This document shows positions 31,433 to 42,960 of a stretch of DNA of 64,000 nt, piece after piece. Positions within the stretch are counted from its first letter, which is position 1. The number at the start of each line of letters is the position of its first letter. Below the pieces are notes generated by a model. It worked only from the letters and a program-made list of their open reading frames with translations, was not told the origin of the DNA and made no database searches. This DNA is from Nothopassalora personata. Its lineage: Eukaryota; Ascomycota; Dothideomycetes; Mycosphaerellales; Mycosphaerellaceae. The DNA lies in contig CM066287.1 in assembly GCA_033816765.1 (NCBI GenBank), forward strand, positions 1,612,001-1,676,000, in the 5' to 3' direction. Position numbers and translations under genes: made by a program.

Positions 31433-33053
31433 ATGATGGTTTCAAGCTCTGTCGTTCTGGGCGCTGTCGTGATCGCAGGTTTAAGCTATGCACAGCAACA
31501 ATGTTCGCCTGCAATCACAATCGACAAGAAGCCTCAGGTCTTCATTATGAGCGACATTTCAAACGAGCCGGATGATACCATGTCTTTCATTCGATTGCTA
31601 CTTCATTCAGATCAGTACAACATCACTGGCATGGTAAGCAAAAGAGCCAGCAAAAGCAGCCACAGCACGACTCGTTCCTAATCAATTCTCCTTGTAGGCT
31701 GCAGTCACCTCGACATGGCTGAATTCGAGTGTCTACCCTGATCAGATCTTGAACACTACGCACGCCTATGGACTGGTGCTCGACAATCTCAATGCTCACT
31801 CGGAAGGCCAATTTCCTACCTCCGAGTACCTGTCTTCGATCGTGAAAAGTGGCCAACCAGTGTACGGAACAGCCGCGATTGGCAAGTCTCCCATGTCATC
31901 AGGAGCATCGCATTTGATCGACGTTGTTGATGGTCTGTCCCACGACGACTTTCTGAACGTCCAGGGCTGGGGCGGAGCGAGCCTCCTCGCCGAAGCACTT
32001 GCTCACATTCGATCAAGCCGTACACAACTAGACGCACAGCAATTCTACGACAAACTCCGAGTCTACACGATTAGTGACCAGGACAACACCGGCCCTTGGA
32101 TCAGAGCCAACTTCCCCACAATCCTCTACATCGTCTCCCTCCATGGCTTCAACCAGTACCGTCAAGCAGCCTGGACCGGCATCAGCGGAGAGAAGTTCTA
32201 CAACTTCGACCTCAACGGTCCAGACTCCTCCCTGGTAAGCGAGGATTACGTCAAAAAGAACTTCCAAATCGGCCCTCTAGGCTCCCACTACCCCGACATA
32301 GCCTACATCATGGAAGGCGACTCCCCCTCTCTCATGCACAGTATGCAAAACGGCCTCAACGGCGGACCCTTCGACTACCCGGAATGGGGCGGCTGGGGAG
32401 GTCGCTACATTCTCCTCGATCGCACACGGCAGACCATGACATACACCGACACAACCGACGAGGTCCTCGGCAAGAACAACGCAACTTTCAAATCCTCGCA
32501 AGCCACAATCTGGCGCTGGAGGCAAGCCTATCAGAACGAGATGACGGCGCGCACTCAATGGTCTGTACAATCCAACTACAGCGCTGGCAGCCACCCCCCT
32601 GTCGTCTCCGTGAATGGATCCTGCGGCAGCGCACCTCTGATTCTGAACGTCGACCCAGCAGAGACAATCACCCTCGACGGGTCCGGAACGTACGATCCCG
32701 ACGCGAACTTGACAAATCGTAATTCTTTGCAGTACAAATGGTTCCAGTACCGCGACGTCTCGGCCTCTCAATCGAATACCGAGGCAGATGTACCACAGCT
32801 GAACTTCACCTTATCGGACAATGGCCGTGTTGCAACGACGGTCCTCCCAGCTCTAGAAGAGGCGTGCGGTGCGGTGGAAGCGCTGCAAAATGCTAACGCT
32901 GGTGTGCAAGAGGAGTGTCAGCAGTATCATGTTGTATTTGAGGTTACGGGCAGTGGGACGCCGCCTATTACGAGGTATAAGCGTGTGATATTGAAAGTGC
33001 AGCCGCCGACGACCACGAGTAGTGGTGTGAGCAGGAAGAGGGATGAGCTCTGA
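31433..33053 (+). CDS. Secreted DUF1593 (Sde182-type, nucleoside-hydrolase-like) protein
   Basis: CDS is join(31433..31633, 31698..33053), 518 residues. MMVSSSVVLGAVVIAGLSYA is a clear signal peptide, cleaved before QQQCSPA. The catalytic-domain start PQVFIMSDISNEPDD resembles the Asp-rich metal site of nucleoside hydrolases; the 64-nt intron joins ITGM to AAVTSTWLN. Further landmarks are VYGTAAIGKSPMSSGASHL, WGGASLLAEAL, YTISDQDNTGPWIR and WGGWGGRYIL, then a beta-rich C-terminal Sde182-like domain (ETITLDGSGTYDPDANL). Bacterial relatives were named cellulose-binding; an extracellular glycan or nucleoside role is inference. It converges with the next gene, with only 72 bp between stops. Confidence 0.85.
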
Positions 33054-33125
33054 AATAGAGATCCCGCAAAGCTTTCGCATGACACTTAAGGTAGCATTTC
33101 CGTGAGCTGCGTACAGTGAGTGCCC

Positions 33126-34928
33126 TCAGCCGGTATCAGTGTCCCTGAAGTGCTCTTTGTACATCTTCGTCCCTCCCCTTCCATCGGATGCAGCAACAGT
33201 AGCAGGAAGTGGCCGCTTTCCATTCGCATTCAAGGATCCCATCAACCCACCGTTCTGTCCCAACTCATCACTTTCGTCCACATGACCACCAACTCCTCGT
33301 TCCGCCAGAGCAGTCTGAGGAGCACAAGTCGTCTCGTCGTCAGCCTCCCCTTCAGCATCTGCATCCGCGTTGGAGTTGCCGTCTTCACCATCAGCCCCGA
33401 CTACGGCTCCGGGCTGAGGCGGAGTCTGGTGATAAACAGCATCGAGCTGGTTTTGAGCCGTCTCGACGGGTGATTCTTGCTGTCGCGGAAAGGGGCCATT
33501 AACGTTCCAGACGGAACCTTGCATTATGATGTCTTCGCGGAGCTCGTTGCGAGATGGCTCGTCGTACATGGAATAGGGCATAGGGGGCTGATGGTGCTGG
33601 GACATTTTCAGGGGACGTGAGGTTTGTCGTATCGTTGATCGCCATTTGGACAGGAGTTCTCCGGCGTCGTAATTCGTGTCGGCCACGCCAGATCTGAAGG
33701 ACGATGTGTTCATCTCTCGGAGGACGTTTTGGGGGATGGGGACTGTGTTTGGTGGGTGCATGAGGTACTCTCGAGGGAGCTGACATTGTGTCAATCGTTC
33801 GTACTCGATTTCCAGATGGCGGGCATGTTGTTGCGCCTGATCTAATTGCGTTCGCAGCTGTCGCTTCTGATCCGATGCTCGTGTGTACGATCGCAGGATT
33901 TCGAGAGTCCATGCTGAGGTGCGCTCTGCGTCGGACATGCCCTGCCAGTGCTCCCAAGCACCGGATAGGTGTGAATGGTGCTTGAAGGCTACCGAGTCTG
34001 GAAATTGCATGCCCTTACGCTTTGCCGCAATGCGCTCATTGACAAAGCGATTCAAGACTTCGTATTGCCTAAGGCCTGGTGGCGCCAGTGTCCAAGATTC
34101 TGCAGATGGAAATGGTGTTGGACTGAACAAAGTGTCCGGCGGTGGCAGAATGGCCAGGCATAAGCCAGGAAATGATAACGAATAGAAGTCGAACTCGTCG
34201 AAAATCGTCTTCGGCTCGAGCTTTTTCTGCGCAGCCTCGAGGCTACCAAGCACCTCACGCAGCGCCATCTCTGCCGCGCGCCCCAGCTCTGCCGCCTCTT
34301 GCAGTTTCCACATGCTCTCGCTCTCGTGTTCGGGGCGCTGAATCCTGTGACCACCACCATCTCGCCGCATTTCGTGAATGCGCTGTGCTTGACCGGTGCC
34401 AGGTCCCCCGTTGTTGCGCGACGGCGCTCTTGGTGGAAGGTTGTTGATCACACCTGTGGCTTGCCAGTTGGCCTGATTCAGGTACGTGTGGGTGTGGTCA
34501 TTCGCAGTGACAGGCGACACGACTGGAGTGTCGTCAGTCAGCCGTCCGTCGTATGCTGATGGTCTCGCAGTGCTAGCGCGGCTCGGTGTGCCACTGATGC
34601 TGCCTCCCTGCGTATCAAGACTGTGGTTGCGACCATGGACTGTTCTGGTTCCGGTCCCTGTCTTCAAGCTCGTCCGCGGCTGACGGCGGGTAATGCCACC
34701 TCTCAGCTTCCTGATCTCATCCACATCGTGCACACCGTCTGGCGGCTTCGGGTTCTTCGGTTTGATGTAGAGGTCGAGATGCCGTCCGAGGCTCGAAGAT
34801 GTAAAGGACTGCCCGCAGAATGGACAGCGGCGATCCTTCGGTGCCTTGGTATTTCCTGCCGCGCCACTGTTGGAGTTGGGTGTGCTCGCCGACGTCTCGT
34901 CGTGGTTGTTGTTCTCTTCGTCTGCCAT
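33126..34928 (-). CDS. Conserved-looking unknown protein with a zinc-finger-like N-terminus (600 aa)
   Basis: Start chosen at MADEENNN (34928); the frame is open further upstream but that part is Ser/His/Cys-poor-quality sequence with no ATG-led family look. Near residue 30 lies RRCPFCGQSFTSSSLGRHLD, a C2H2-like finger whose second His position is replaced (HLDLY), followed by KPPDGVHDVDEIRKLRGGI. The remainder is a long linker, a helical core (about 215-410, including AWEHWQGMSDAERTSAWTLE) and an acidic tail (GEDGNSNADADAEGEAD). Probably nuclear, but function is unknown. If the atypical finger binds zinc it must use another fourth ligand. Confidence 0.7.
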   Translation of the reverse strand: MADEENNNHDETSASTPNSNSGAAGNTKAPKDRRCPFCGQSFTSSSLGRHLDLYIKPKNPKPPDGVHDVDEIRKLRGGITRRQPRTSLKTGTGTRTVHGRNHSLDTQGGSISGTPSRASTARPSAYDGRLTDDTPVVSPVTANDHTHTYLNQANWQATGVINNLPPRAPSRNNGGPGTGQAQRIHEMRRDGGGHRIQRPEHESESMWKLQEAAELGRAAEMALREVLGSLEAAQKKLEPKTIFDEFDFYSLSFPGLCLAILPPPDTLFSPTPFPSAESWTLAPPGLRQYEVLNRFVNERIAAKRKGMQFPDSVAFKHHSHLSGAWEHWQGMSDAERTSAWTLEILRSYTRASDQKRQLRTQLDQAQQHARHLEIEYERLTQCQLPREYLMHPPNTVPIPQNVLREMNTSSFRSGVADTNYDAGELLSKWRSTIRQTSRPLKMSQHHQPPMPYSMYDEPSRNELREDIIMQGSVWNVNGPFPRQQESPVETAQNQLDAVYHQTPPQPGAVVGADGEDGNSNADADAEGEADDETTCAPQTALAERGVGGHVDESDELGQNGGLMGSLNANGKRPLPATVAASDGRGGTKMYKEHFRDTDTG

Positions 34929-35581
34929 TGTCTTGGTAGTGTCTGCTGACCTGCACGCTGCTACACGCGCATTCACATTCTCATGCTCATGCTCATCACC
35001 ATCACGGATCGGGACAAAGCCATGATCTTGCACCGCGCATCGATGCTCATGCAGCTGCCTCCAATGAATGATGACAGCGCAGCAGACCGGTGCGTTATTC
35101 CGCGACAACGTGACAACGAGGCTCAACTGGTTTGCGGTCGAAAGCTTCCTTCCTGTCAAACCAGACTGTGTCTCGGAACGGCAGCAGAAGATCTAGCCGG
35201 TTTCGCTCTCGCTCCACGCCCGATCAGTGCTCGTAGAAATAAAGGGCAAGTCGTGCCGCATACGAGCATAAACGAGAAAGCATGGACGGGTTGCGTCAAC
35301 TATATTATTGCCAAGCGAAAGAGCACTGCACAGACCACGTCATTGCATTAGGTATTACAGTATGTAGTATTATTAGGGGTATAGTCACGCAATGCTGAGG
35401 CCTGTCGTTCATGTCTCATGTCTTGAGTAAAGAAATCCTCCCATATCTGTACCTTGTCGGGGCTAGCTACACCGTGAATCGGTCCAGCGATGGTCTGCTG
35501 CACTTCTGTAGCAAGAGCGGCAGTTGTGCCTTTCGTGCCCATGGTCTGAGTACTTGGGCGTGGCAACTGCTCCTGATATGC
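34929..35581. other. Intergenic region, nothing recognised
   Basis: About 650 bp between two minus-strand genes, expected to hold the promoter of the zinc-finger-like gene. (CATGCTCATGCTCATCACCATCACG near 34980 is a short imperfect repeat.). Confidence 0.35.
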
Positions 35582-36932
35582 TTATGGACTGTGCGCAACA
35601 GATGGAGAGCTAGGGGCACCAGGCTCTGGCATTTCGTTTGTCGTCTGGCCAGCAACACTGGAAATGATCTTGTGCCATTGCTGCGCATCCGAAGCGGTAT
35701 GAGCTTGGAAGGCAAACTCGTGCGATCTTGCCATCTTGTTGGCTATGCTTGACCCACTAGCATCTTTACCGCGCACATTGAACTTTACGCCATCGACGCT
35801 GCCAATGAGACAGTCTGGCAGATACAGGCTGTTCTCTGGGGTTGGATCCTTGGCGAAATCATCATCCGTCTTGAATTCGTGGAGGTACTTGGATGGTGTT
35901 ACGACGTAGAATCCAGTATCGTACTTCTTCAGAAGACCGCTCTTTCGCTGCAATGATCCCGCGATGAGTGGCTTGGTAGCAGCGTGGTCCCGGTTGGCAA
36001 AGCTGATGTTTTCAACCGTACGCTTGGGTGCGCTTGGGTCGATCAATACATTGGCATTCCTCTGGACGAAGCCGTTCCACTCAAAGTCAAGTGGGATGCG
36101 CTGGGCCTACTGCAAGTCAGCGTTGAGGTAGCTTATATGTTTGTGAGGAACTTACGTTGCCAACCATGTCGCCATACATGGTCCGGGTCTGCTCGGCCTG
36201 ATGGGCAGCAACCTGGTTGAACTGCGAAATGCCGTTTTGAATGGTCTGGATGATGTGCGATTCGAACCGTGAGAAGGAGTTTTGAACAGCGATCATGTCA
36301 TCACGGTTGTTGTTCTCATCTTGCACCTGCTTGTTCAGACGGTGGTAGACTTGGCGTTGCAGGACGTAGGGATCAGTGTCGGCCTTGACATGTCCGCCGT
36401 GTGAGTCGAAAGCGGCGGTGTGTTGCCCGAGCAGCTCAATATGTTTCTGCGACGTATTACGTGATTTGTCAACTGCTTTTGCGCCCTTGCCCCCTCCTTT
36501 CGTCAGCTCCTTCGTCTTGTTCTTGATCTCCGTGTGAAGTCGCTCGAAGATGGGAAGGACGGAGCCCTTGAGGATCTTAGCTGTTTCGGCGTTGCTGTTC
36601 TGCAGTCCCTGGGTGTTGGAACGCATATTATCGAAGAGACCTGCAATGCCGCCGAGGTTCTGGTCGAAGTGATGGCCTTCCTTAAGTGGGCTGTTCACGG
36701 TCTTGAGCACCTTCTCATAGTCCTTGGAGCTGGACGTATACATCTTCTGCGTGGCTTCCACATAATCTTCGAGGTAGGCTACGGCATGCTTCCAGCCGGC
36801 AAGTCGCTCGTGGAAGAGCTTGCTAACCTCAGATGAGTCCTCGTCAGGGACCGCATCATCAGTGGAAGCGGTGGCAGTTCGTGTTGGAAGGGTGGAAGAT
36901 AGCGAAGGACCGGCAGAGTGTGGAGCGGACAT
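35582..36932 (-). CDS. Slm1/Slm2-like protein: BAR-like helical domain plus PH domain
   Basis: CDS is complement(join(35582..36100, 36156..36932)), 431 residues. Residues about 35-255 form a long helical region (FHERLAGWKHAVAYLEDYVE ... QTRTMYGDMVGN) like the F-BAR-type part of Slm proteins. A 55-nt intron joins it to RIPLDFEWNGFVQRN; an acceptor nine bases earlier would insert a stop codon, so CAG at 36101 is the working one. A PH domain follows (IAGSLQRKSGLLKKYDTGFY ... AHTASDAQQWHKIISSV, about 300-410). Slm1/2 bind PI(4,5)P2 at the plasma membrane and link eisosomes to TORC2 signalling; membership is by architecture, so a related eisosome PH protein is possible. Confidence 0.82.
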
Positions 36933-37769
36933 GGTGTGTTTGTATCGCTGAAGCAGCTACTATACACTTGCGTCGTTAGAACGATTGTTCATGTCGATGA
37001 GCAGTGACAGGACGCTACCTGTACACTCGGTGAGAGCCTTACGTCTTCTATCCTGCGGATCTATCGGTATGATGCAATCGAGGTTTGGTGTGGTAGTGAG
37101 TGAGGGGAATGTACGTTCAATTTATCGTTGATGGTTTCTCTGCGCAGCAGATGTTTCTTTCAAGCTTCTGCCCAATCGTCATAAGACCTCCGAAGCATGC
37201 ATCGTGGCTGTGCAGTACAGAACCTTGGCTAGGATATGGTCTAGATCTTGTAGAACTAGACTCTGGAGGTCCGGATCTACACAAGCATGAGTTGCGGAGA
37301 CATGAACATCCGCCATCACCACGTAGCACAACACGAGAGCAAGCCATGTGCATCCGTTATCATTGATCTCGTGGCGAAGGTCAAGCAAGAACGAGCGGAG
37401 GGCTGCGAAAATACACGGCATCGGCTTTACCCTATGGCTCCTGCAAAGCGATGCCGAAGACGTGTTCGCGTGCTACCCACTCCTTAGAGTCCTTACAGTT
37501 TCGATGCACGCAGACTTTGCGTGGCACTCGAAATCATGGTGTCCGTATAAGGCATCCGCGATGCGGATCGTGGCTAAGGTTACTCGGTGTGGCTTCGCAC
37601 ACGACATGAATCTTGAATGACGACGGTACGTACAGCATGAAAGGGGAAATAGTGTCGATGGTATCTCGAACCTCGTGGCATCCAAGCTTGTCGTGCTCGC
37701 ATTTGGAGGTCAAGACAGGGTCAGCTGTAGCCCGGGAACTGTCAAAGGTAGACCGTCCTGTCAGCATGG
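36933..37769. other. Intergenic region, nothing recognised
   Basis: About 840 bp from the Slm-like gene's start to the first of two adjacent MITE copies. Open frames here lack family features. Confidence 0.35.
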
Positions 37770-37771
37770 TA

Positions 37772-37937
37772 AGAGTTCGTTGCGCGTGGTGCACAGTCGC
37801 ACGTCGTGCACAGCCTAATGGAATGAAAATTACGCTACCTGTTGTCTGGGTGACCATAATCAATTTTTGATTGGAATGCCCTAAGTTTAGTGGAGGTGGG
37901 CACGACGTGCGACTGTACACCACGCGCAATTAACTTC
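37772..37937 (+). mobile_element. 166-bp TA-flanked MITE, copy 2
   Basis: Same family and same length as the copy at 8602-8767, in the opposite orientation, with about ten differences (roughly 94 percent identity by eye). Terminal inverted repeats contain GTGCACAGTCGCACGTCGTG on the left and its near-complement on the right. TA flanks both ends (37770-37771 and 37938-37939). Confidence 0.8.
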
Positions 37938-37971
37938 TAATGATGCGATCGATTTGCAGCGAGTCTGCCTA

Positions 37972-38127
37972 GGAGTATGGTGCGCTTGAACCACGGTCGC
38001 ATGGGGAACACAGCACCATGAAATCTGTCTATTGCCTAGGTAATCAAGGTCAATATTCGATGCACCCCAACTAAGTTTACTGGGAGTGTGCTTGACGTGC
38101 GACCGTGCTTCACAGGCGCAAGACTTC
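37972..38127 (+). mobile_element. Diverged MITE of the same family, copy 3 (about 156 bp)
   Basis: Starts 34 bp after copy 2, same orientation. Alignable landmarks: GGTGCGC near the left end, CATGAAAT, the TCAATATTCGATGCACC segment, CTAAGTTTACTGGG, and a right end GACGTGCGACCGTGCTTCAC closing in GACTTC. TA flanks both ends (37970-37971 and 38128-38129), so it is an independent older insertion and not a partial duplication of copy 2. Confidence 0.65.
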
Positions 38128-38228
38128 TACTGCTCTCACGCGGCATCTGTGCTTGATCGGCAGCGCAGAACTAAAGCCAACCCCGCAATTTTGACTTCGT
38201 CTCCAGAAAAGCTTCACCGTTCCGCTGT

Positions 38229-40746
38229 ATGCGGCTTTCCTTCCGCCATGCCATGTCCATCAACATGAGCGCGAAAATTGATCTCCAGACGATTGCCTCT
38301 ATGACAGCGCGTCTCGAGGATGCAAGTCGAAATGAGAAAGCGCGCGATGACAATGAGCAAGAGCAGCAGGGTAATAACCTGAAGCGCAAGGCCGGAGACG
38401 ATGGAGGTCAGCAGCGGGCACGTCGGAATCGCTACGTCTCGATCGCTTGGTGAGCGTTGTGGATATGGCTCAGAGCTGTTGACAGGATATGATACTGATG
38501 TTATGCACGCAGCAACGAATGCAAGCGTCGCAAGATCAAGTGCAATGGCCAAACACCCTGCCAGCGATGCGGCAACCTCAACCTCGAGTGCATATACGCG
38601 CCTAATTGCTGCAATGGCTTCAAGGATACACAGGAGTACAAGGACATGGCCAATCACATAGCAGTGCTGCAAGATCAGGTCAACGCTCTGTATGAAGGAT
38701 TGACCACCCTGCGAGCGCAAGTTGCGCATGGCACGGGCATGGGCGTGCAACCACACACCCCCATTGACCCATCGCTGCAATCTGGAGCATACCATGCCCA
38801 AAGAGGCTCCTTTGCGGGTGTTCAACCATCTCCTGGCGCACCCATAGCGGCAATGTCTTCGAGCATACCACGGCCGAGAAGCGAGTCGCACAGCAAGCAG
38901 TCGCGGTTCCAAGGGCCCACCAGTGCCGCGTTCAATTTCGGGGTGGCTAAGAACAGCCTCGAAGCCATGGGCGTCACTGGTAATGGCGAAGAGGACGTGA
39001 CTGGCAGTGGTGCGGCCGGCACAAACACTGCAGCAGGATCACCCGACAGGTCGCCATTCAGGGACATTGTGGCAAACCCTGGCCAGCTGGTTCAGAGTAT
39101 CCACGGTGACAAGGACCCGATCTGGAGTATCTCTCAAGAAGAGGCTCTGCGTCTATGTCGGGTCTTTGAAGATGAGATGGCCATGATGTACCCAGTGGTG
39201 GACGTCAACAAAGTCGTAGATTACGCCACGAGACTCTATCGATTCATGGAGGCCGCACATCGCACTGGGCTGATGCAGCAAGGCATGCCCGGCGCTGATT
39301 CCATCGATGATGAGGACACCAACATCCTCAAGATGGTCCTAGCTACTGCCTTGACAAATGAGGCGTCTGGGCGCAGCGAGCTGGGGCAGCGCCTGTGTGA
39401 GTATGTGCAGCCGGCGATCGAACAAATGTTGCTAGGCAATGTTGGCATCAAGGCCATTCGCCTACTGACCATGACTGTGAGTTACAGCAAAGAAGAATGC
39501 GTTGTGGTTGACTGACTGGTTACAGGCAATGTACGAGTTCCATCGTGACAACGAAGGCACTTCGTGGCGCATCATTGGACTAACAGCTCGACTATGTATT
39601 GAGTTGGGACTGCATCGAAAAGAGACCTACGATGCCATCACAGACGAGTCGGACAGATCTGATACTGTTCTGCTCTTCTGGGCAATCTACGTGCTAGATC
39701 GCAGATGGAGCTTCGGCACAGGCATGCCATTCGCATTGCAAGACTCCGACATCGACCCACAGCTTCCAAAGCCAGATGATCGTTCACCATACCTAAGCGC
39801 TATGATCCAGTACTCGGCCATCAGCAGCAAGGTCTGGCGCTCGGTGGCTGCACCACAGTCGCCAAGTCGTGGTGGGGCAGCAATCGACATCGATGAGATG
39901 GGCTATCTCGACTACCAAGTCATTCAGTGGCATCAGAACATTCCGGCTCATCTGCGATTTGAGCATCCGTCGAAGACTGGACATGTCGGAACGCCCGTGG
40001 GTCCATCCCCATCTCGAGCTGGACATCGTTTGCGCATACTGCTCTATCTCCGTGCAAACCAGATGCGAATTCTTATCTACAGACCTGTGCTTCACTCGGC
40101 CACCTTGATCATGCAGCACCGTGATCAAGCGCAGAAGGCCATCGATGTTGCAAAAGACAGTATTCGGGTACTGACACACATCAATCAGACTTCGGATTTG
40201 TACCACACTCAGCAGGTACTCTTCAATGCGTTCCTAACCTCTGCCCTGGCAGTGCTGTTCCTCGCCGTTAGTCACGCGCCAGCAATATTCGCCGAGAACG
40301 TGCGAGAGGAGTTCTACATGGCACTTGATCTGGTCCGAGGCTTCAGCAAGGGCAGCTGGGTCAGCAAGCGGCTGTGGAGGACCGTACGCGTATTGAAGGA
40401 GGTTGGGCCGAAGCTGGGCCTGGTCATGAAAGACCGCCAGCCACGCCATAAGGACGATCTCGACTCGAGTCGTTCTGCAGCTATGGCTATGGCTGGTCTG
40501 GCGGGTCACAATGTCGATGAGATGACGTTGTACAATGGGCAGCCACATCAGTGGTCTGTACAGTCCGGCGCAAGCAGTAGTCCCGAGGGGATGGTGCACG
40601 ATCTGACGAGTCTGTTCGAGGCGGCCGGCGGGTATCAGAACATGCCCATCAATGGTGGTCCAGATGGAAGCTATGCCAATGGGGATAGCATTGACGGGTT
40701 CGCTGGCGATGAAGGCCTGACCAACGTTTTGAAGGAGCTCTTCTAG
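38229..40746 (+). CDS. Zn2Cys6 (Gal4-type) fungal transcription factor
   Basis: CDS is join(38229..38449, 38513..39476, 39526..40746), 801 residues from the first ATG; ATGs at 38253 and 38265 are alternative starts. The zinc cluster spans intron 1: exon 1 ends RYVSIA plus TG, and exon 2 continues C-NECKRRKIKC-NGQTPC-QRC-GNLNLEC, giving C-x2-C-x6-C-x5-C-x2-C-x6-C. A short coiled-coil linker (MANHIAVLQDQVNALYEGLTTL) follows. The fungal-specific transcription factor domain runs from about residue 290 (EEALRLCRVFEDEMAMMYPV) through GTSWRIIGLTARLCIELGLH and LFWAIYVLDRRWSFGTGMPF. Introns are 63 and 49 nt. Target genes unknown. The promoter contains the MITE at 37972-38127, about 100 bp before the first ATG. 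Confidence 0.9.
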
Positions 40747-41095
40747 CTTCAGCCGTTGCGTATATAGCTTCGAGTCGAACGAGCACTTGACTGATGATGC
40801 TCGAATGGGACTTTCTAGAGCATGTCACCAGAACTGGGTTCCAGTACACAACCGCAATACAATCGTAAGATGTAGTGTCTGGTGAAGACGGCCCCACCGC
40901 TCTGTAAATCAAGCAATAATTGAGCTTAGTCAAGTTTTGACGATGCCCCACTATGAAGTAGATGTGCGCAAACAGCTGATAACCAACAACATTGAAGCAA
41001 ACAGTGTCACAAGCGCTTCATAGCAGTGATCGAGTACTTGACTGCACGCGCATGAGTGGTTGTTGAGGAGTGACACGCTCGATTGAGCTTCAAAG
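40747..41095. other. Intergenic region, promoter of the N-myristoyltransferase gene
   Basis: About 350 bp between two plus-strand genes; no further coding signal. Confidence 0.4.
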
Positions 41096-42828
41096 ATGGC
41101 GGACGAGACGGGCAAGCAAGACGCTGCAGATGCTCAGCGCGCTACCGACCTTGCAGACCGATCACTCGACGGCGCTGCAAAGACATCCAAAGCAGCAGAT
41201 GACCTTGCGACTGGCACTCACAACGACGAAGATGGCGATGAGGACGGAGAAGACGATGCAGGAGAGGCAGACACAGCAGGCAGCCCCAACGCGAAGAAGA
41301 AGCGCAAGCCCAAGAAGAAAAAGAAGAAGAAGGCCGAGGCAGCAGACGAGGCAGACGTGATATCGCCGCAAGCACAGTCCCAAGCGATCCAGTCCAACAA
41401 GCCCGTGACCGCGAATGACATTCCTGCGCTGCTCCAGCAATTACAGCTTTCGGCGCCGAACAAAAAAGAGGGCAAAGCGCCTGAAGACTACAAGTTCTGG
41501 AACACGCAGCCTGTGCCTAAGTTCAAGGAGCCCAATCTCTTACAGACAACGAGCGGTGGAGAAGGTGAGGCAAAGCCGGACGGTCCCATTCTTCCGGGTG
41601 AGATCTGCAGAAAGAGCGCGAAGGCGGAGCCGGAGAAGCTGGTGGACGGGTTCGAGTGGTGCGAGATCGACCTCGAGGACAAGGACGAGCTGCAGGAGTT
41701 CTATGATTTGCTCTACAACCACTATGTCGAAGACACAGATGGCTCCTTTCGCTTCAACTACTCGGTCGAGTTCCTTGCGTGGGCGTTGAAGCCACCGGGC
41801 TGGAGGAAGGAGTGGCACATTGGTGTGAGAACCAAGTCGACAACGGACGGCCAAAAGGGAAAGCTCGTGGCATCAATCACAGGCATTCCCGTCACCCTGC
41901 TCGTCCGGGGTCAGAAGGTCAGCGCGAGTGAGATCAATTTTCTTGCGATTCATAGAAAGCTTCGCAACAAGCGTCTCGCTCCAGTGCTGATCAAAGAGGT
42001 GACAAGGCGATCCTACTTGAACGGCATCTATCAGGGGCTTTATACGGCTGGTACTCTGCTACCGACACCGATCAGCACATGCCGGTACTTTCACAGATCC
42101 CTCGACTGGGAACACCTCTACAAGACTGGCTTCAGTCACCTACCACCAGGCACCACCGAGCTCAGGCAGAAATACAAGTACAGAGTTGAGTCGCAGACCA
42201 CAATGAAGGGACTCAGGCCTATGAAGCCAGCCGATATTCCAGCAGTGAAGGACTTACTTGTGCGTTACTCAGAGCGCTTCCAGCTTAGACAAGAGTTCAG
42301 CGATGAGGAGATTGCTCACTGGATATGCTCCGACACCTCCAAGGGCGTGGTATGGAGCTACGTCGTGGAGGAGAACGGCAAGATCACTGACTTCATCTCC
42401 TACTACTTGCTCGAGGTAAGCTTGCACGAAACCGATGACCTGTTTCTGAAGCTGACACCACGCAGTCTACAGTCCTCCGCGCCTCACGGAAAGACACGAT
42501 CCGCGCCGCCTACCTCTACTACTACGCCACTGAGACTGCTTTTGCCAAGGGCAAGAAGCAAGAGATGCAGACCGCGCTGCAGACGCGACTACAGGCTCTC
42601 GTCCACGACGCGCTCATTTTGGCCAAGAAGGACAACTTCCACGTCTTCAATGCTCTGACGCTTCTGGACAACCCACTATTCTTGAAGGAGGAGAAGTTCG
42701 AGCCGGGCGATGGCAAGCTACACTACTACCTCTTCAACTGGCGGACAGCCTTACTGCCGGGTGGCATTGACGCGAAGAACAACATCGACACGAGCAAGAT
42801 GGGTGGTGTTGGTGTGGTCATGTTATAG
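41096..42828 (+). CDS. NMT1: Glycylpeptide N-tetradecanoyltransferase (N-myristoyltransferase)
   Basis: CDS is join(41096..42415, 42466..42828), 560 residues. A charged N-terminal extension with a Lys-rich tract (KKKRKPKKKKKKKAEA, about 62-78), typical for ribosome association, precedes the catalytic fold. Family landmarks: YKFWNTQPVPKF, the acyl-CoA-binding EINFLAIHRKLRNKRLAPVL, EVTRRSYLNGIYQGLYTAG, and the C-terminal KMGGVGVVML, whose terminal carboxylate acts as catalytic base in this family. The 50-nt intron joins ISYYLLE to STVLRASRK. The enzyme transfers myristate to N-terminal glycine after Met removal; methionine aminopeptidase lies 2-4 kb away. Confidence 0.95.
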
Positions 42829-42960
42829 CGACCATTTCCTGCATGGCAGCTACAGTAGTGAGTCGAAGCCAGGTCCGTGATCTGAAGGTCGGGTCGTGCT
42901 CAGCCTTCGTAGACGTAACCCAAAAATTCCAAATGACTCCAGATCAGCCCCTTCCCTCCT

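Noticed and set aside
29414..33053. Dioxygenase plus secreted DUF1593 protein as part of a secondary-metabolite cluster
   Set aside because: No PKS, NRPS, terpene synthase, P450 or transporter lies nearby, and neighbours are housekeeping genes.
36241..36275. GGTTCGAA-like T-arm sequence suggesting a tRNA
   Set aside because: It lies inside Slm-like coding sequence and no acceptor or D-arm pairing surrounds it. No tRNA was found anywhere in the window.
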